From Phreatobacter sp. (lineage in GTDB: Bacteria; Pseudomonadota; Alphaproteobacteria; Rhizobiales; Phreatobacteraceae), in the NCBI RefSeq assembly GCF_030691135.1, contig NZ_JAUYFA010000085.1, positions 124,001 through 188,000 of the forward strand: DNA of 64,000 nucleotides. Direction: 5' to 3'. A program made the translations under genes and the position numbers. Below are positions 50,777 through 59,544 of the stretch, piece after piece. How positions within the stretch are numbered: the stretch's first letter is position 1; the number at the start of each line of letters is the position of its first letter. Below the pieces are notes generated by a model that was not told the origin of the DNA, did no database searches, and saw only the letters and a program-made list of their open reading frames with translations.

Positions 50777-52357
50777 GTGTCCATGAAGCGTCTCGAACCT
50801 GTCGATGTCGTCGTCGTTGGTGCTGGCCTCGGCGCTGCCGCCTTCACCCGACACCTCGCCGAGGAAGCCCCCTCCCTGTCCATCGTCGTGCTGGAGCGCG
50901 GCGGCTGGGTCGATCGCGCCGCGCTGCCCGCCTACAAGGCCGATTTCCAGCGCGATGTGCTGGGGCCCTATGCGACTTCCCCCAATGTCCGGCTGGCGGC
51001 CGGGGGCCTGGCCCCCTCGGCCGATTACGCCGTCGACGACAGCCAGTCGGACTTCAAGCCGCTGATGTGGAGCGGCGTCGGCGGGTCCACGGTCAACTGG
51101 GCGGCCCATTTCCCGCGCTTCCACCCCTCGGATTTCCGCACCCGGACCCTCGACGGCGTCGGCGACGACTGGCCCTTCACCTATGCCGATCTCGAACCCT
51201 TCTACGACCTCAACGATGCCCGCTTCGGCATTGCCGGTCTCGCCGGCGACCCCGCCTATCCGCCCAAGCCCCAACGCCCCATGCCGCCCATCGCCCTCGG
51301 CAAGCTCGGCATGACCGCGGCCCGCGGGTTCGACCGCCTTGGCTGGCACTGGTGGCCGGTCGATTCGGCGATCAACAGCCGCGTCCATGATGGCCGTCCG
51401 GCCTGCAACCATTGCGGCCCCTGCCAGCAGGGTTGCGTCACCGGCGCCAAGGCCTCGACCGACATGACCCACTGGCCTCAGGCCATCGCCCGCGGCGTCG
51501 AGATGCGCACCGGGGCGGTCGTGCTGCAGGTCGAGATCGCCGCCGGGCGGGTCACCGGCGTCACCTATCGCACGGCCGGGGGCGACGTCTTCCAGCCCGC
51601 CGGGACGGTGGTGGTAGCCGGCAACGGAGTCGGGACGGCGCGCCTGCTGCTCGCCTCCGGCGTGACCGCGCCGGCTCTCGGGCGCAATCTCATGTATCAC
51701 GGCGCCGGTTATGTCCGCGGCTTCTTCGCCGAGGACCTCGACGGTCCCGTAGGCCCGACCGGCTGCTCCATCTACAGCCATGAGTTCTACGAGACCGACC
51801 GCTCCCGCGGCTTCGTCCGCGGCGTCCATCTCCAGGCCACCCGGGAAAACCCGCTGGCGGTCCAGGCGGCGCGTCTCGCCGAGCCCTGGGGCACCGCGGC
51901 GCATGCCGCCCTGCTGCGCGAGTTCCGAAGGTCCATGGCCATCCTCGTCGTCAACGAGGACCTGCCCGAGCCGGAAAATCACGTCGCCCTGACCGGTGAG
52001 ACCGCCGCCGACGGCCTTCCCGGCGTCAAGGTCGTCTACCGCCTCTCCGACCATTCCCGCCGCGCCCTCGATTTCGGGCTCGACCGGGCCGAGGAGATGC
52101 TGCGCGCCGCCGGCGCCGTCGAGACCGTGCGGGTGCCGCTCGCCCCCTTCACCGGCTGGCACCTGCTCGGCACCGCCCGGATGGGCACTGATCCCGCCAC
52201 TTCGGTCACCGACGGCAGCGGCCGGGTCCATGGCGTCAGCGGCCTGATCGTCGCTGACGGCAGCCTGTTCACCACCTCGGCGGCGGTCAATCCCGGCTCC
52301 ACCATCGGTGCTGTCGCGACCAAGGTCGCCGACGATCTCGCGAGGGCAGCGGCATGA
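50777..52357 (+). CDS. GMC-family FAD oxidoreductase
   Basis: The 526-residue flavoprotein has the FAD loop VVVVGAGLGAAAF near the N-terminus, WSGVGGSTVNWAAHFPRF, a Cys cluster CNHCGPCQQGC near residue 213 seen in membrane-type gluconate/sorbitol dehydrogenase-like members, and the C-terminal GWHLLGTARMGTDPATSVTD and AVNPGSTIGAVATKVADD. I prefer the GTG at 50777 (GGGAGGAG upstream); ATG 50783 is two codons later. It overlaps the next small gene by 4 bp, as dehydrogenase subunits often do. Confidence 0.9.
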   Translation: MSMKRLEPVDVVVVGAGLGAAAFTRHLAEEAPSLSIVVLERGGWVDRAALPAYKADFQRDVLGPYATSPNVRLAAGGLAPSADYAVDDSQSDFKPLMWSGVGGSTVNWAAHFPRFHPSDFRTRTLDGVGDDWPFTYADLEPFYDLNDARFGIAGLAGDPAYPPKPQRPMPPIALGKLGMTAARGFDRLGWHWWPVDSAINSRVHDGRPACNHCGPCQQGCVTGAKASTDMTHWPQAIARGVEMRTGAVVLQVEIAAGRVTGVTYRTAGGDVFQPAGTVVVAGNGVGTARLLLASGVTAPALGRNLMYHGAGYVRGFFAEDLDGPVGPTGCSIYSHEFYETDRSRGFVRGVHLQATRENPLAVQAARLAEPWGTAAHAALLREFRRSMAILVVNEDLPEPENHVALTGETAADGLPGVKVVYRLSDHSRRALDFGLDRAEEMLRAAGAVETVRVPLAPFTGWHLLGTARMGTDPATSVTDGSGRVHGVSGLIVADGSLFTTSAAVNPGSTIGAVATKVADDLARAAA

Positions 52358-52767
52358 AGGCCAGTTTCGACGACACTGTTCTCGACACGCTGTTTCCCGG
52401 CCTCGGGGCCATCCCGCCGGCCAGCCGCGCGGGCCTCGACGCCACTGCCGTCCTGACGCGCCACGGCGCCGTGCTGACGGCGATCGCCGCGGCGGCGGGA
52501 GGCGAGGCCGCCTTCGTCGCCGCCGATACCGGGACGCGCGCCGGTCTCGTCGAGACGGTCGGAACCGCCGAGCCGGCGGCCTTCCAGGCGCTCGTTCTTG
52601 CGGTCTCCGCGCTCTATCACGCCAGCGCCCCGGTGGTGGAGGCCTATGGCTGGGTGGCGCGTGCGCCCCAGCCCCGGGGCTTCGCAGTCGGTGCGCCGAC
52701 AGACGAGGCCGAGGCCGCGCAGCTTCTCGAGAAGGTGCGGGCGCGCCGGCAGATCTGGCGGGCCTGA
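52354..52767 (+). CDS. Small partner of GMC oxidoreductase, unknown
   Basis: The 137-residue protein begins in an ATGA overlap with the GMC gene, so the two are coupled. It is Ala-rich and helical (FQALVLAVSALYHASAPVVEAYG, C-terminal EAAQLLEKVRARRQIWRA). By position and size it resembles the small subunit (gluconate 2-dehydrogenase subunit 3 type) of GMC dehydrogenases, but I see no Tat signal as that family usually has, so the call is by context. Confidence 0.6.
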   Translation: MKASFDDTVLDTLFPGLGAIPPASRAGLDATAVLTRHGAVLTAIAAAAGGEAAFVAADTGTRAGLVETVGTAEPAAFQALVLAVSALYHASAPVVEAYGWVARAPQPRGFAVGAPTDEAEAAQLLEKVRARRQIWRA

Positions 52768-52780
52768 CGGCGGCCGGCGT

Positions 52781-53899
52781 TCAGCCTGGCGACCCGGCCG
52801 CGAACCGCGCCATGAAGCTGCGGTCGAGCCAGTCCTTCCAGCGCCAGACCCAGCGCCCCTCGACCGCGAGCCAGCGGCCGCGTCCGGCGATGGCGCTGCC
52901 GTCGCCGGTTGCGAGAATGGCGAGATAGTCGCGCTGGGCGCGATAGGACCCGAGCGGTTCGGCGCGGACGCGGCGCCGCAGATTGGCGATCAGCGGCGGG
53001 CCCTGCCGGACCGCGAAGACGCCGGCCTTCTCGCGCCGGTCGCCTTCTATCGCGGCACAGTCGCCGACCGCGAAGATGGCGCCGTCGGTCACGCTGGCGA
53101 GGGTGTCAGCGGTCAGCACCGAGCCGTCGGCCGCCTGGCGCAGTCCCGTGGTCGCCAGCCAGGCTGGCGCGCGGGCGGCCGTCGAGACGATGACCGCGTC
53201 GGCGGCGATACGCTGCCCTGTCGTGTCCACGGCGCCCTCCGGATGGACCTCGGCAATACGGCAGGGGGCGAGAAGCGTTACGTCGCGCCGGGCGAGGGCG
53301 GCGCGCACGCGCTGCTGCATGCGCGGATTGAGCGAGGGCGTCACCGCATCGCCAGCGGCGATGGCGATCCATGGCTGTGCCGCCTGAGCCTGAAACCGCG
53401 TGCGCAGCGCCAGCGCGATCTCGACGCCTGCCGGGCCGCCGCCGACCATCAGGATGCGGCGCGGCACAGCTTCGCCGGCAAAGAGTGTGTCGAGCTGTTG
53501 CAGCAGGCCGCTGATGGGCTTGACCGCAATGGCGTGCCGGTCGGCACCGGCGATGCCGGTGAGGTCGGGCGTGATGCCGAGGTTGAGGGAGAGCGTGTCA
53601 TAGGCGAGGCGTTCGCCATCGGCGAGCAGCAGCTCGCGGCTTTTGCGGTCGATGCCGACGGCGGTGCCGCGGCACAGGGCCACGCCGCAGCGCCGGGCGA
53701 GCCCTTCGAGGTCGATATGCATCTCGGCCCGTGAATAGACGCCCGCGACATGGCCGGGCAGCATGCCGGAATAGGGAGTCATCACGCGGTCGGTGACGAG
53801 CGTCAGGCGGGCCCCCGGCTCCGGCCGGTCGCCGAATTCACGCAGCACCTGGACATGGGTATGGCCGCCGCCGACGAGGGCGATGTGGTGGTCAGCCAT
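52781..53899 (-). CDS. FAD-dependent pyridine nucleotide oxidoreductase
   Basis: The 372-residue protein starts HHIALVGGGHTHVQVLREFG, an FAD-binding start shared with NDH-2-like proteins fused to selenophosphate synthetase in some bacteria. It has a second nucleotide loop RRILMVGGGPAGVEIALAL and the late FAD motif AIFAVGDCAAI. It probably transfers electrons from NAD(P)H to a quinone or a small molecule. Its ATG overlaps the end of the upstream glycosyltransferase gene by 8 bp. Confidence 0.85.
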   Translation of the reverse strand: MADHHIALVGGGHTHVQVLREFGDRPEPGARLTLVTDRVMTPYSGMLPGHVAGVYSRAEMHIDLEGLARRCGVALCRGTAVGIDRKSRELLLADGERLAYDTLSLNLGITPDLTGIAGADRHAIAVKPISGLLQQLDTLFAGEAVPRRILMVGGGPAGVEIALALRTRFQAQAAQPWIAIAAGDAVTPSLNPRMQQRVRAALARRDVTLLAPCRIAEVHPEGAVDTTGQRIAADAVIVSTAARAPAWLATTGLRQAADGSVLTADTLASVTDGAIFAVGDCAAIEGDRREKAGVFAVRQGPPLIANLRRRVRAEPLGSYRAQRDYLAILATGDGSAIAGRGRWLAVEGRWVWRWKDWLDRSFMARFAAGSPG

Positions 53900-54596
53900 G
53901 CCCGATGTCCCCGTCGAGACGGGCAAGCGCCGCACGCGTCGCGGGCGCCGCCTCCGGCGCGGCTGCCAGTGCCGACCTCAGCCAGGCGAGATCAGCCGCG
54001 TCGTCGACGTCGTTCTGTTCGGGCAGGAGGTGGACGTGGAGCCCGTTTGCCGCCGCCCGCCGCAGCGTTTCAGCCAGCACGCCCGCTGTGCTCCAGGCCA
54101 TCGGCGCGAAGAGCGGCGCCGCCGCTGCCGAGGTGACGCCGATGAGGCCATAGCCGCCGTCGGGGCTCGGCATGATCACCACGTCCCTGGCGCCGCCACG
54201 GCGCAGGATGTCCGCCGCCGCCACCAGGACCTCCGGCGCGAGCAGCGGCAGGTCGGTCCCCATCACCATCGCCCCGGCCGGATGCCACGCCAGAAGCTGG
54301 GTGAGCGCCGACCACATGGTGGCGCCGAGTTCGCCGTGGTCGCAGGGCACCAGCGGCCAGTCCTGACCGATGACCGCCGCGAGTTCGGAAGCCGCATCGG
54401 CGGGCCGGAAGAAGACCGAAGCGGCGAGGGCGGTCCGCCCTGCGGCTGCGGCCACGGCGCCCGCGCTGTCCCTGAGAAAGGCACCGGCCAGCGCGGCGGC
54501 CGGCCCGTCGCCGATGCCGGTGGCAAGGCGTGTCTTGGCGATCCCCGGCCGTGGCGGCTTGGCCATGAGGCCGATGCCGATCGTCGCATCCGTCAT
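53892..54596 (-). CDS. DUF2064/TIGR04282-type glycosyltransferase-like protein
   Basis: The 234-residue protein has the nucleotide-sugar fold markers of the DUF2064 family: GLMAKPPRPGIAKTRLATGIG at the start, VMGTDLPLLAPEVL with the Asp of a DxD-like site, and PSPDGGYGLIGV. The TIGR04282 group occurs beside TIGR04283 glycosyltransferases and radical SAM proteins in supposed arsenosugar clusters. A TIGR04283-like gene is present at 55853. Start chosen at MTDATIGIG; MDEDMTD four codons upstream is possible. Confidence 0.85.
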   Translation of the reverse strand: MTDATIGIGLMAKPPRPGIAKTRLATGIGDGPAAALAGAFLRDSAGAVAAAAGRTALAASVFFRPADAASELAAVIGQDWPLVPCDHGELGATMWSALTQLLAWHPAGAMVMGTDLPLLAPEVLVAAADILRRGGARDVVIMPSPDGGYGLIGVTSAAAAPLFAPMAWSTAGVLAETLRRAAANGLHVHLLPEQNDVDDAADLAWLRSALAAAPEAAPATRAALARLDGDIGHG

Positions 54597-54890
54597 GTCT
54601 TCGTCCATTCGTCGGGTCGCTGGCCGCCGGCACGCGGCGGATCGACCGGTCCGGGGCTGCAGGTCAACAGGCCTGCGGGTCGACATCGCATGCTGAACCC
54701 ATCGGCCTGCGACATGTTGCCTTCGGGAAAATCGGCGCTTTTGTTTCGCCTCTCACATGAACGTGTGGCCGTCGCGCCCCCTCCGGCTTGAAACAGGCCT
54801 CGGCCTCGTGACACCAAGACCTTCTCCCGGCGTAACGAATGGTGTCGGGACCGCGAATGGCCGACGAGACCCGAGGAGGAGTGGACCCCG

Positions 54891-55856
54891 TTGGAGCAGT
54901 CACTGCGAGAGCCTACAGGCCGGAACATCGGCAAGTTCGAACATCCGGCCATTACCGCCAAGGGTGAGCGCCGCGCTGCGGTCGCGCTGAAGCGGCTGGA
55001 GACACTCTGGTTCAACACCGGGACGCTCTGCAACATCACCTGCCGCAACTGTTACATCGAGAGTTCGCCGAAGAACGACCAGCTGGCCTATCTGAGGCTC
55101 GCCGATGTGCATTCCTATCTGGACGAAATCCGCCGCGACAGCCTGCCCGTCACCATGATCGGCCTCACCGGCGGCGAGCCCTTCATGAACCGCGAGATCA
55201 TCCCGATCCTCGAGGCGGTGCTTTCCGCCGGCTACGAGACGCTCGTCCTCACCAATGCGATGCGGCCGATGATGCGCCACAAGGCCGACCTGCTGCGGCT
55301 GCGCGACACCTATGGCGCCAGGCTGCGCATCCGCGTCTCGCTCGACGATTACCGCGCCGCGGTGCACGACGCCGAGCGCGGCCCCGACGCCTTCCGCAAG
55401 GCCATGGAGGGGCTGCGCTTCCTCTCCCGTGAGGGTTTCCGGCTGGAACTCGCCGGCCGCCGTCTCGGCGATGACGCGGGCGGCGACGCGCGCGCCGGCT
55501 ATGCGCGGATGCTCGCGGACGAAGGCATCGCCATTGCCTGCGACGACCCGGTCGCCCTGGTGATCTTTCCCGAGATGGGGACCGAGGCCGATCCGCCGGA
55601 GATCACCGAGGCCTGTTGGAACATCCTGCACAAGAGCCCGGACGACGTCATGTGCGCCACCGCGCGCATGGTCGTGCGCCGCAAGGGGGCGGAGGCGCCG
55701 GTGGTGCTCGCCTGCACGCTCATCGCCTATGATTCCCGCTTCGAGCTCGGCCACACCCTCGCCGAGGCGGCGGTGGCCGTGCCGCTCGCCCATCGCTCCT
55801 GCGCGACCTTCTGCGTGCTGGGCGGCGCCGCCTGCGGTGCCGCGGCCCCGGCGTGA
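54891..55856 (+). CDS. Radical SAM enzyme, unknown product
   Basis: The 321-residue protein has the radical SAM cluster motif CNITCRNC (Cys47, Cys51, Cys54) after LETLWFNTGT, the SAM-contact GLTGGEPFMN, and VLTNAMRP and RIRVSLDD strands. The C-terminal part has five further cysteines (ACDDP, ACWNI, MCATA, ACTLI, then CATFCVLGGAAC), which may bind another Fe-S cluster. The start is a TTG with GAGGAGGAG upstream. It differs in its C-terminal half from ArsS. It is coupled to the glycosyltransferase gene by a 4-bp overlap. Confidence 0.85.
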   Translation: MEQSLREPTGRNIGKFEHPAITAKGERRAAVALKRLETLWFNTGTLCNITCRNCYIESSPKNDQLAYLRLADVHSYLDEIRRDSLPVTMIGLTGGEPFMNREIIPILEAVLSAGYETLVLTNAMRPMMRHKADLLRLRDTYGARLRIRVSLDDYRAAVHDAERGPDAFRKAMEGLRFLSREGFRLELAGRRLGDDAGGDARAGYARMLADEGIAIACDDPVALVIFPEMGTEADPPEITEACWNILHKSPDDVMCATARMVVRRKGAEAPVVLACTLIAYDSRFELGHTLAEAAVAVPLAHRSCATFCVLGGAACGAAAPA

Positions 55857-56530
55857 GCCGGGCGGGCGCCCCCGCCGCTGCGGCGGCGCCCGTGCTGCCG
55901 ACCGTTGAGCGCCGGCCTGCCGCAACGGCGTCGAGGCCGGACTTCAGCGTCATTCTGCCGCTCGCCGCCGAGGAACTCCTCCCGGAAGCCCTGATCTCCC
56001 TTCTGCCCCCTGACATGGAAGTGATCCTGGCGCGCGGCGGCTCGCGGGCCGACAGCCTCAATGCGGGCGCAGCCGTCGCCACCGGCGCTCACCTCTGGTT
56101 CGTCCATGCCGATACGCGGCTCACGCCCGGGGCGATCGCCGCCCTGCGCGCGGCGGCGGCGCAGGCGCCCGAGGCCTTGCTCTTCTTCGATGTCGGCTTC
56201 GACGGCCCCGCCATCATGGCGCTCAACGGCGCCGGCGTCCGGCTGCGCTCGCATCTTCTGCGCCTGCCCTTCGGTGACCAGGCCCTGTGCCTCGGCGCCG
56301 CCGTCTTCCATCGCCTTGGCGGCTACCCCATCGTGGTTCGCGGCGAGGATCATCTCTTGGTCTGGCGGGCCCATCGCGCCGGCGTGCCCGTGCGGCCCGT
56401 CGGGGCCCGCGTGACCACCAGCAGCCGCCGCTATGCCAGACGCGGCTGGGCGCTGACCACCGCCACGCATCTCGTCCTGACGGTTCGCCAGGCCCTGCCG
56501 GAATTCATCGCCTATCTCCGCGGCCGCTGA
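55853..56530 (+). CDS. TIGR04283-like family 2 glycosyltransferase
   Basis: The 225-residue protein keeps a GT-A fold: FSVILPLAAEE at the start, SRADSLNAGAAVATGAHLWFVHADTRL with the DTR of the metal site, and FGDQALCLGAAVFHRLGGYP. This is the TIGR04283 pattern, which in other bacteria occurs in arsenosugar-type clusters. The GTG start overlaps the radical SAM stop (GTGA). A Pro/Ala-rich front of about 28 residues precedes the domain. No acceptor can be named. Confidence 0.82.
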   Translation: MSRAGAPAAAAAPVLPTVERRPAATASRPDFSVILPLAAEELLPEALISLLPPDMEVILARGGSRADSLNAGAAVATGAHLWFVHADTRLTPGAIAALRAAAAQAPEALLFFDVGFDGPAIMALNGAGVRLRSHLLRLPFGDQALCLGAAVFHRLGGYPIVVRGEDHLLVWRAHRAGVPVRPVGARVTTSSRRYARRGWALTTATHLVLTVRQALPEFIAYLRGR

Positions 56531-56705
56531 CCGGGCAGGGCGCATCGGCGGGTCGGGACGCGCCGATTTCGCGGGTGAAAAGCTGCGCGCAGCCGACTGG
56601 TGCCCTCCCAACCCCTGCGAAAGCCGCAGAGTCGGTCGCCGGGTAATGCCCGCGTCAAATCTCTTCACGCGGCAGCAGGACTGTATTGACGACGGAGTCG
56701 CTGGT

Positions 56706-56741
56706 GTGATTCGATCACCTCAGAGAGCAGCAAGCGCTGCT
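56706..56741. promoter_or_regulatory. Two inverted repeats upstream of coupling protein gene
   Basis: GTGAT-TCG-ATCAC (56706-56718) is an 11-nt-type operator-like palindrome, and AGCAGC (56726-56731) with GCTGCT (56736-56741) forms a small hairpin. They lie about 70-100 bp before the VirD4/TraG-like ATG in a 275-bp gap with no gene. They could be an operator of the mobile segment. Confidence 0.35.
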
Positions 56742-56805
56742 GAGGGCCAATCCTAGGGCGGGGCACCGCCACCTCGCGCGCCTCCAGTCGACAAGGGATA
56801 CACTG

Positions 56806-58104
56806 ATGACCAGCGGTATCATGCTGGGCTGGGAGCGCGGTATCGCGTCTTCCAGCCGGATCGGATTCATGCGGCCTGACGAACGCACCACTGGCCTGCG
56901 CCGGGCGCGCGGCCCGGTTCTCGACAAGGGTGAGGGGCACGCACTCGTCGTCGCTCCGACAGGGGCCGGGAAATCGCGGTCGGTCGCCATCCCGCAGTTG
57001 CTGCACTGGAACGGCTCTGCCGTGGTGCTCGACATCAAGGGCGAACTCCACGCGACCACCGCGGCCTTCAGGCGCGACAGTCTCGGTCACCGGGTCGTCG
57101 TGCTCGATCCCTGGGGGGTTACGGACGCGCCTTCGGATCATCTCAACCCCCTCGACCGTTTGGCTCGCAAGGACGCGAACATTCCCGATCTCGCCTACGA
57201 GGCGGCATCGATGCTCGTTCCCTCGTCGGATATGCGCCTGGACCCGTTCTGGATGGAGCGGGGACAAACGCTGATCGCCGGCCTGATCGCGTTCTGCGCC
57301 ACGCGGCCCTCGGCGGAATATGACGGCAGCTTCCGGCGCGTTTGGGAGATGCTGCACGCCGACGACGTGATCTACAGCATTGCCTCCTCCCTGGATCTCC
57401 ATGAGAAGGCCGTGCATCCCTTCGCACGGAGCATCCTCGCCGCATTCCTCCAGACGACGGAGACCACGCGCTCGGGCATCCTGGCGACTGCCCAATCGCT
57501 TGTCCGGGTCTTTGCGAGCGCTCCGGTTCAGGCGGCGGTTCACAACACGACATTCAGCCTGAAGCAACTTCAGGACGGTGGGAAGGTCACCGTCTATCTG
57601 GTCGTACCGCCCGCCTTGCTGGAATCCCATGCCGGTCTGGTGCGGGTCTGGCTCTCGAGCCTGATCGGCACGCTGCTGGAACGGAAGCACCGGCCGCGTC
57701 TGCCGACGCTGCTGGTGCTCGATGAGGTGGCGCAGCTCGGACGCATGCCGCAAATCTCCACCATCATGACGCTTTCGCGGGGCTATGGCGTGCGTGCCAT
57801 GCTCTTCATGCAATCCCTCCGGCAGCTCACGGCAACCTATCCGAACGCCACGGCGCTGATCGAGAACGCTGGCGTGATGATGACGTTTGGCCATTCCAAC
57901 CTGGCGCAGTCGTCTGACATGGCGGCACTGTTCGGCGACGTCACCGCCGATGCGCTCTACCGGCTTCCGCAGAGCGATCTCGCCGTTAAATGCGCTGGCT
58001 CCGACACCCAGTTCCTCACACGCTGCGACGGCCTCTACGACACGTTGTTTCGCGGGAGGGCGACGCCCAATCCCATGTTCATCCATGAAAGGGGGGCAGC
58101 GTGA
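56806..58104 (+). CDS. VirD4/TraG-like type IV coupling ATPase, no membrane anchor
   Basis: The 432-residue protein has Walker A VVAPTGAGKS (about 48-57), VVLDIKGELHATTA typical of the VirD4/TraG family, Walker B LLVLDEVAQLG near residue 303 and the late MLFMQSLRQLTATYP and GNNA-like segments. Coupling proteins hand DNA or protein to a type IV secretion channel. The usual N-terminal transmembrane region of about 150-200 residues is missing, and no relaxase or mating-pair genes lie nearby, so this is a piece of a mobile element or an unusual soluble version. The next gene overlaps by 1 to 4 bp. Confidence 0.85.
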   Translation: MTSGIMLGWERGIASSSRIGFMRPDERTTGLRRARGPVLDKGEGHALVVAPTGAGKSRSVAIPQLLHWNGSAVVLDIKGELHATTAAFRRDSLGHRVVVLDPWGVTDAPSDHLNPLDRLARKDANIPDLAYEAASMLVPSSDMRLDPFWMERGQTLIAGLIAFCATRPSAEYDGSFRRVWEMLHADDVIYSIASSLDLHEKAVHPFARSILAAFLQTTETTRSGILATAQSLVRVFASAPVQAAVHNTTFSLKQLQDGGKVTVYLVVPPALLESHAGLVRVWLSSLIGTLLERKHRPRLPTLLVLDEVAQLGRMPQISTIMTLSRGYGVRAMLFMQSLRQLTATYPNATALIENAGVMMTFGHSNLAQSSDMAALFGDVTADALYRLPQSDLAVKCAGSDTQFLTRCDGLYDTLFRGRATPNPMFIHERGAA

Positions 58105-58736
58105 TGACCATGGGTGAACCTGCCAGGCGTCGGCTTTCACGCCGCGCCGTGCTGCAAGGGGCGGGGGCATCGGCCGCCGCGCTGCCGCTGCTCGCCGTGC
58201 CGGACGAGACAGGAGCAGCCGTCATACAGCCTGCCCCGAAAGATCCGGCAATCCGTCCAACTCCTGAAGCCTATGAGGCGGCCTATCGTGAAGCGCTCCA
58301 CGAAGTGTGGCGTGCCGGGGTCACCTTTCACCAGCTTGTCGCAACAGGCCTGCGCAACCATGCGGATCTGCGGCCCGATGACGCCATGTGGCTGTATGCG
58401 CTGGCCAACAATCTGCGCGACAACAACAGATACTTGTGTTCGCCACCCTACGATCTGCGGAGCCGGATTGTGTCGGGCGGCTATGCGAGTTTCGTCTCGG
58501 GGGACAAGGGCGTGCAGGTGAGGCTGAAGAAAAAGGGCAGGGCGGTTGTCGCTGCCATCGATGGTATCCTGAGCAGCAACGCCAGGCACATGTATTGGTT
58601 CGGGCCGGATATGAGTGCTCTCGCCACGATTCCGGCACCGCTGTCGCACATGGAAGATGCGTGGAGAGAAATCGATCGCTATCGGCTCATGCCTGATCCG
58701 TACGCGGCTTCTGGCGTTCGGCATTCCGGCGCGTGA
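58104..58736 (+). CDS. Tat-signal protein of unknown function beside coupling ATPase
   Basis: The roughly 210-residue protein has a Tat leader (RRRLSRRAVLQGAGASAAAL) and an otherwise unrecognised domain with two Trp/Tyr-rich stretches (DDAMWLYALANNLRDNNRY and NARHMYWFGPDMSALA). It is helical at the front (YEAAYREALHEVWRAGVTFH). Its ATG overlaps the coupling protein stop, a GTG three bases earlier being an alternative. The pairing suggests a cargo or accessory protein of the transfer system, but this is inference. Confidence 0.7.
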   Translation: MTMGEPARRRLSRRAVLQGAGASAAALPLLAVPDETGAAVIQPAPKDPAIRPTPEAYEAAYREALHEVWRAGVTFHQLVATGLRNHADLRPDDAMWLYALANNLRDNNRYLCSPPYDLRSRIVSGGYASFVSGDKGVQVRLKKKGRAVVAAIDGILSSNARHMYWFGPDMSALATIPAPLSHMEDAWREIDRYRLMPDPYAASGVRHSGA

Positions 58737-58974
58737 AATCGCAGCTCTGCGAGCGGCCTGTCCGATGCATGGCCTTCGGCTGCAGGCCACGACAAAATCC
58801 GCCTGACGCCATTGCAACCGAAACGTCCTTGCGCTGCCCTCCCCGATGCCCTGCACAAAGCGGTCCCTGATGGCCTGAGGCCCATCAAGCCTGTCGGTGG
58901 TCTCCGGCAACAGGAGAATGCCGCAAAAGACCTGGCAGCGGCGGCCTACCGATGAACAGCCTTGAACAGACAGG

Positions 58975-59059
58975 TGGTGCCCCTAGCCGGGATCGAACCA
59001 GCACTCCTTGCGGAACTCGATTTTGAGTCGAGCGCGTCTACCAATTCCGCCATAGGGGC
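58975..59059 (-). tRNA. tRNA-Leu(CAA)
   Basis: An 85-nt class II tRNA on the minus strand, with acceptor GCCCCTA/TAGGGGC, anticodon arm CTCGA-CTCAAAA-TCGAG giving anticodon CAA for codon TTG, a long variable arm, T-arm GGTTCGATCCC and encoded CCA. Its 3' end faces the coupling-protein segment at 56.5-58.7 kb, the usual side for integration of mobile elements. Confidence 0.96.
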
Positions 59060-59162
59060 AACGCGCGGCGGACTATAGCCACGACCGGCGTCGGGTCAAC
59101 GCCGCCAGGGCAGGATCCGGCGAGCCTTGACTTGGGCCCTGCCGACGCCATCTTCAGGCCCG

Positions 59163-59408
59163 ATGAGCGATAACCCCGTCTTCACCACCGCCGTTGCCAT
59201 CGAGCAGCCCACCGCTCGCATCGAGACCCCGGTCAAGGTGCTGTCGGAAGCGGCGAAGCGCGCCCTGGCCGAAGCGGCCGAACGCCGTGCGGCACTCGAT
59301 GCAAGGGCGGCCGAGCTCGCCGCCCATCCCGAAATCCATGGCCGCGGTGGCGTCGATCCCGTGCGCTACGACGACTGGGAGGTCGGCGGCATCGCCGTCG
59401 ACTTCTGA
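59163..59408 (+). CDS. DUF1674/SdhAF4-like protein
   Basis: The 81-residue protein ends in HGRGGVDPVRYDDWEVGGIAVDF, the conserved DUF1674 block (GrgGpdPxRYgDWE...DF) of succinate dehydrogenase assembly factor 4. In mitochondria the homologue chaperones the flavinylated SDH subunit. The front is Ala-rich and helical. It lies just after tRNA-Leu, with no sdh genes in the window. Confidence 0.88.
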   Translation: MSDNPVFTTAVAIEQPTARIETPVKVLSEAAKRALAEAAERRAALDARAAELAAHPEIHGRGGVDPVRYDDWEVGGIAVDF

Positions 59409-59544
59409 CACGCTCCCGTCGTTGACGAAGTCTTGACATGGCGCGCATGCCGCACGTCGCGGCATTGACCCTTTTTTGCCGGATTTGCCATCTACTGAGG
59501 CGCGGCGCTCGACAGCGCCCTGCAACGCCGCATGGGTGAAACCG

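Noticed and set aside
58679-58888. 69-codon minus-strand frame between the Tat protein and tRNA-Leu
   Set aside because: No ribosome site, no similarity, and the region looks like decayed non-coding DNA.
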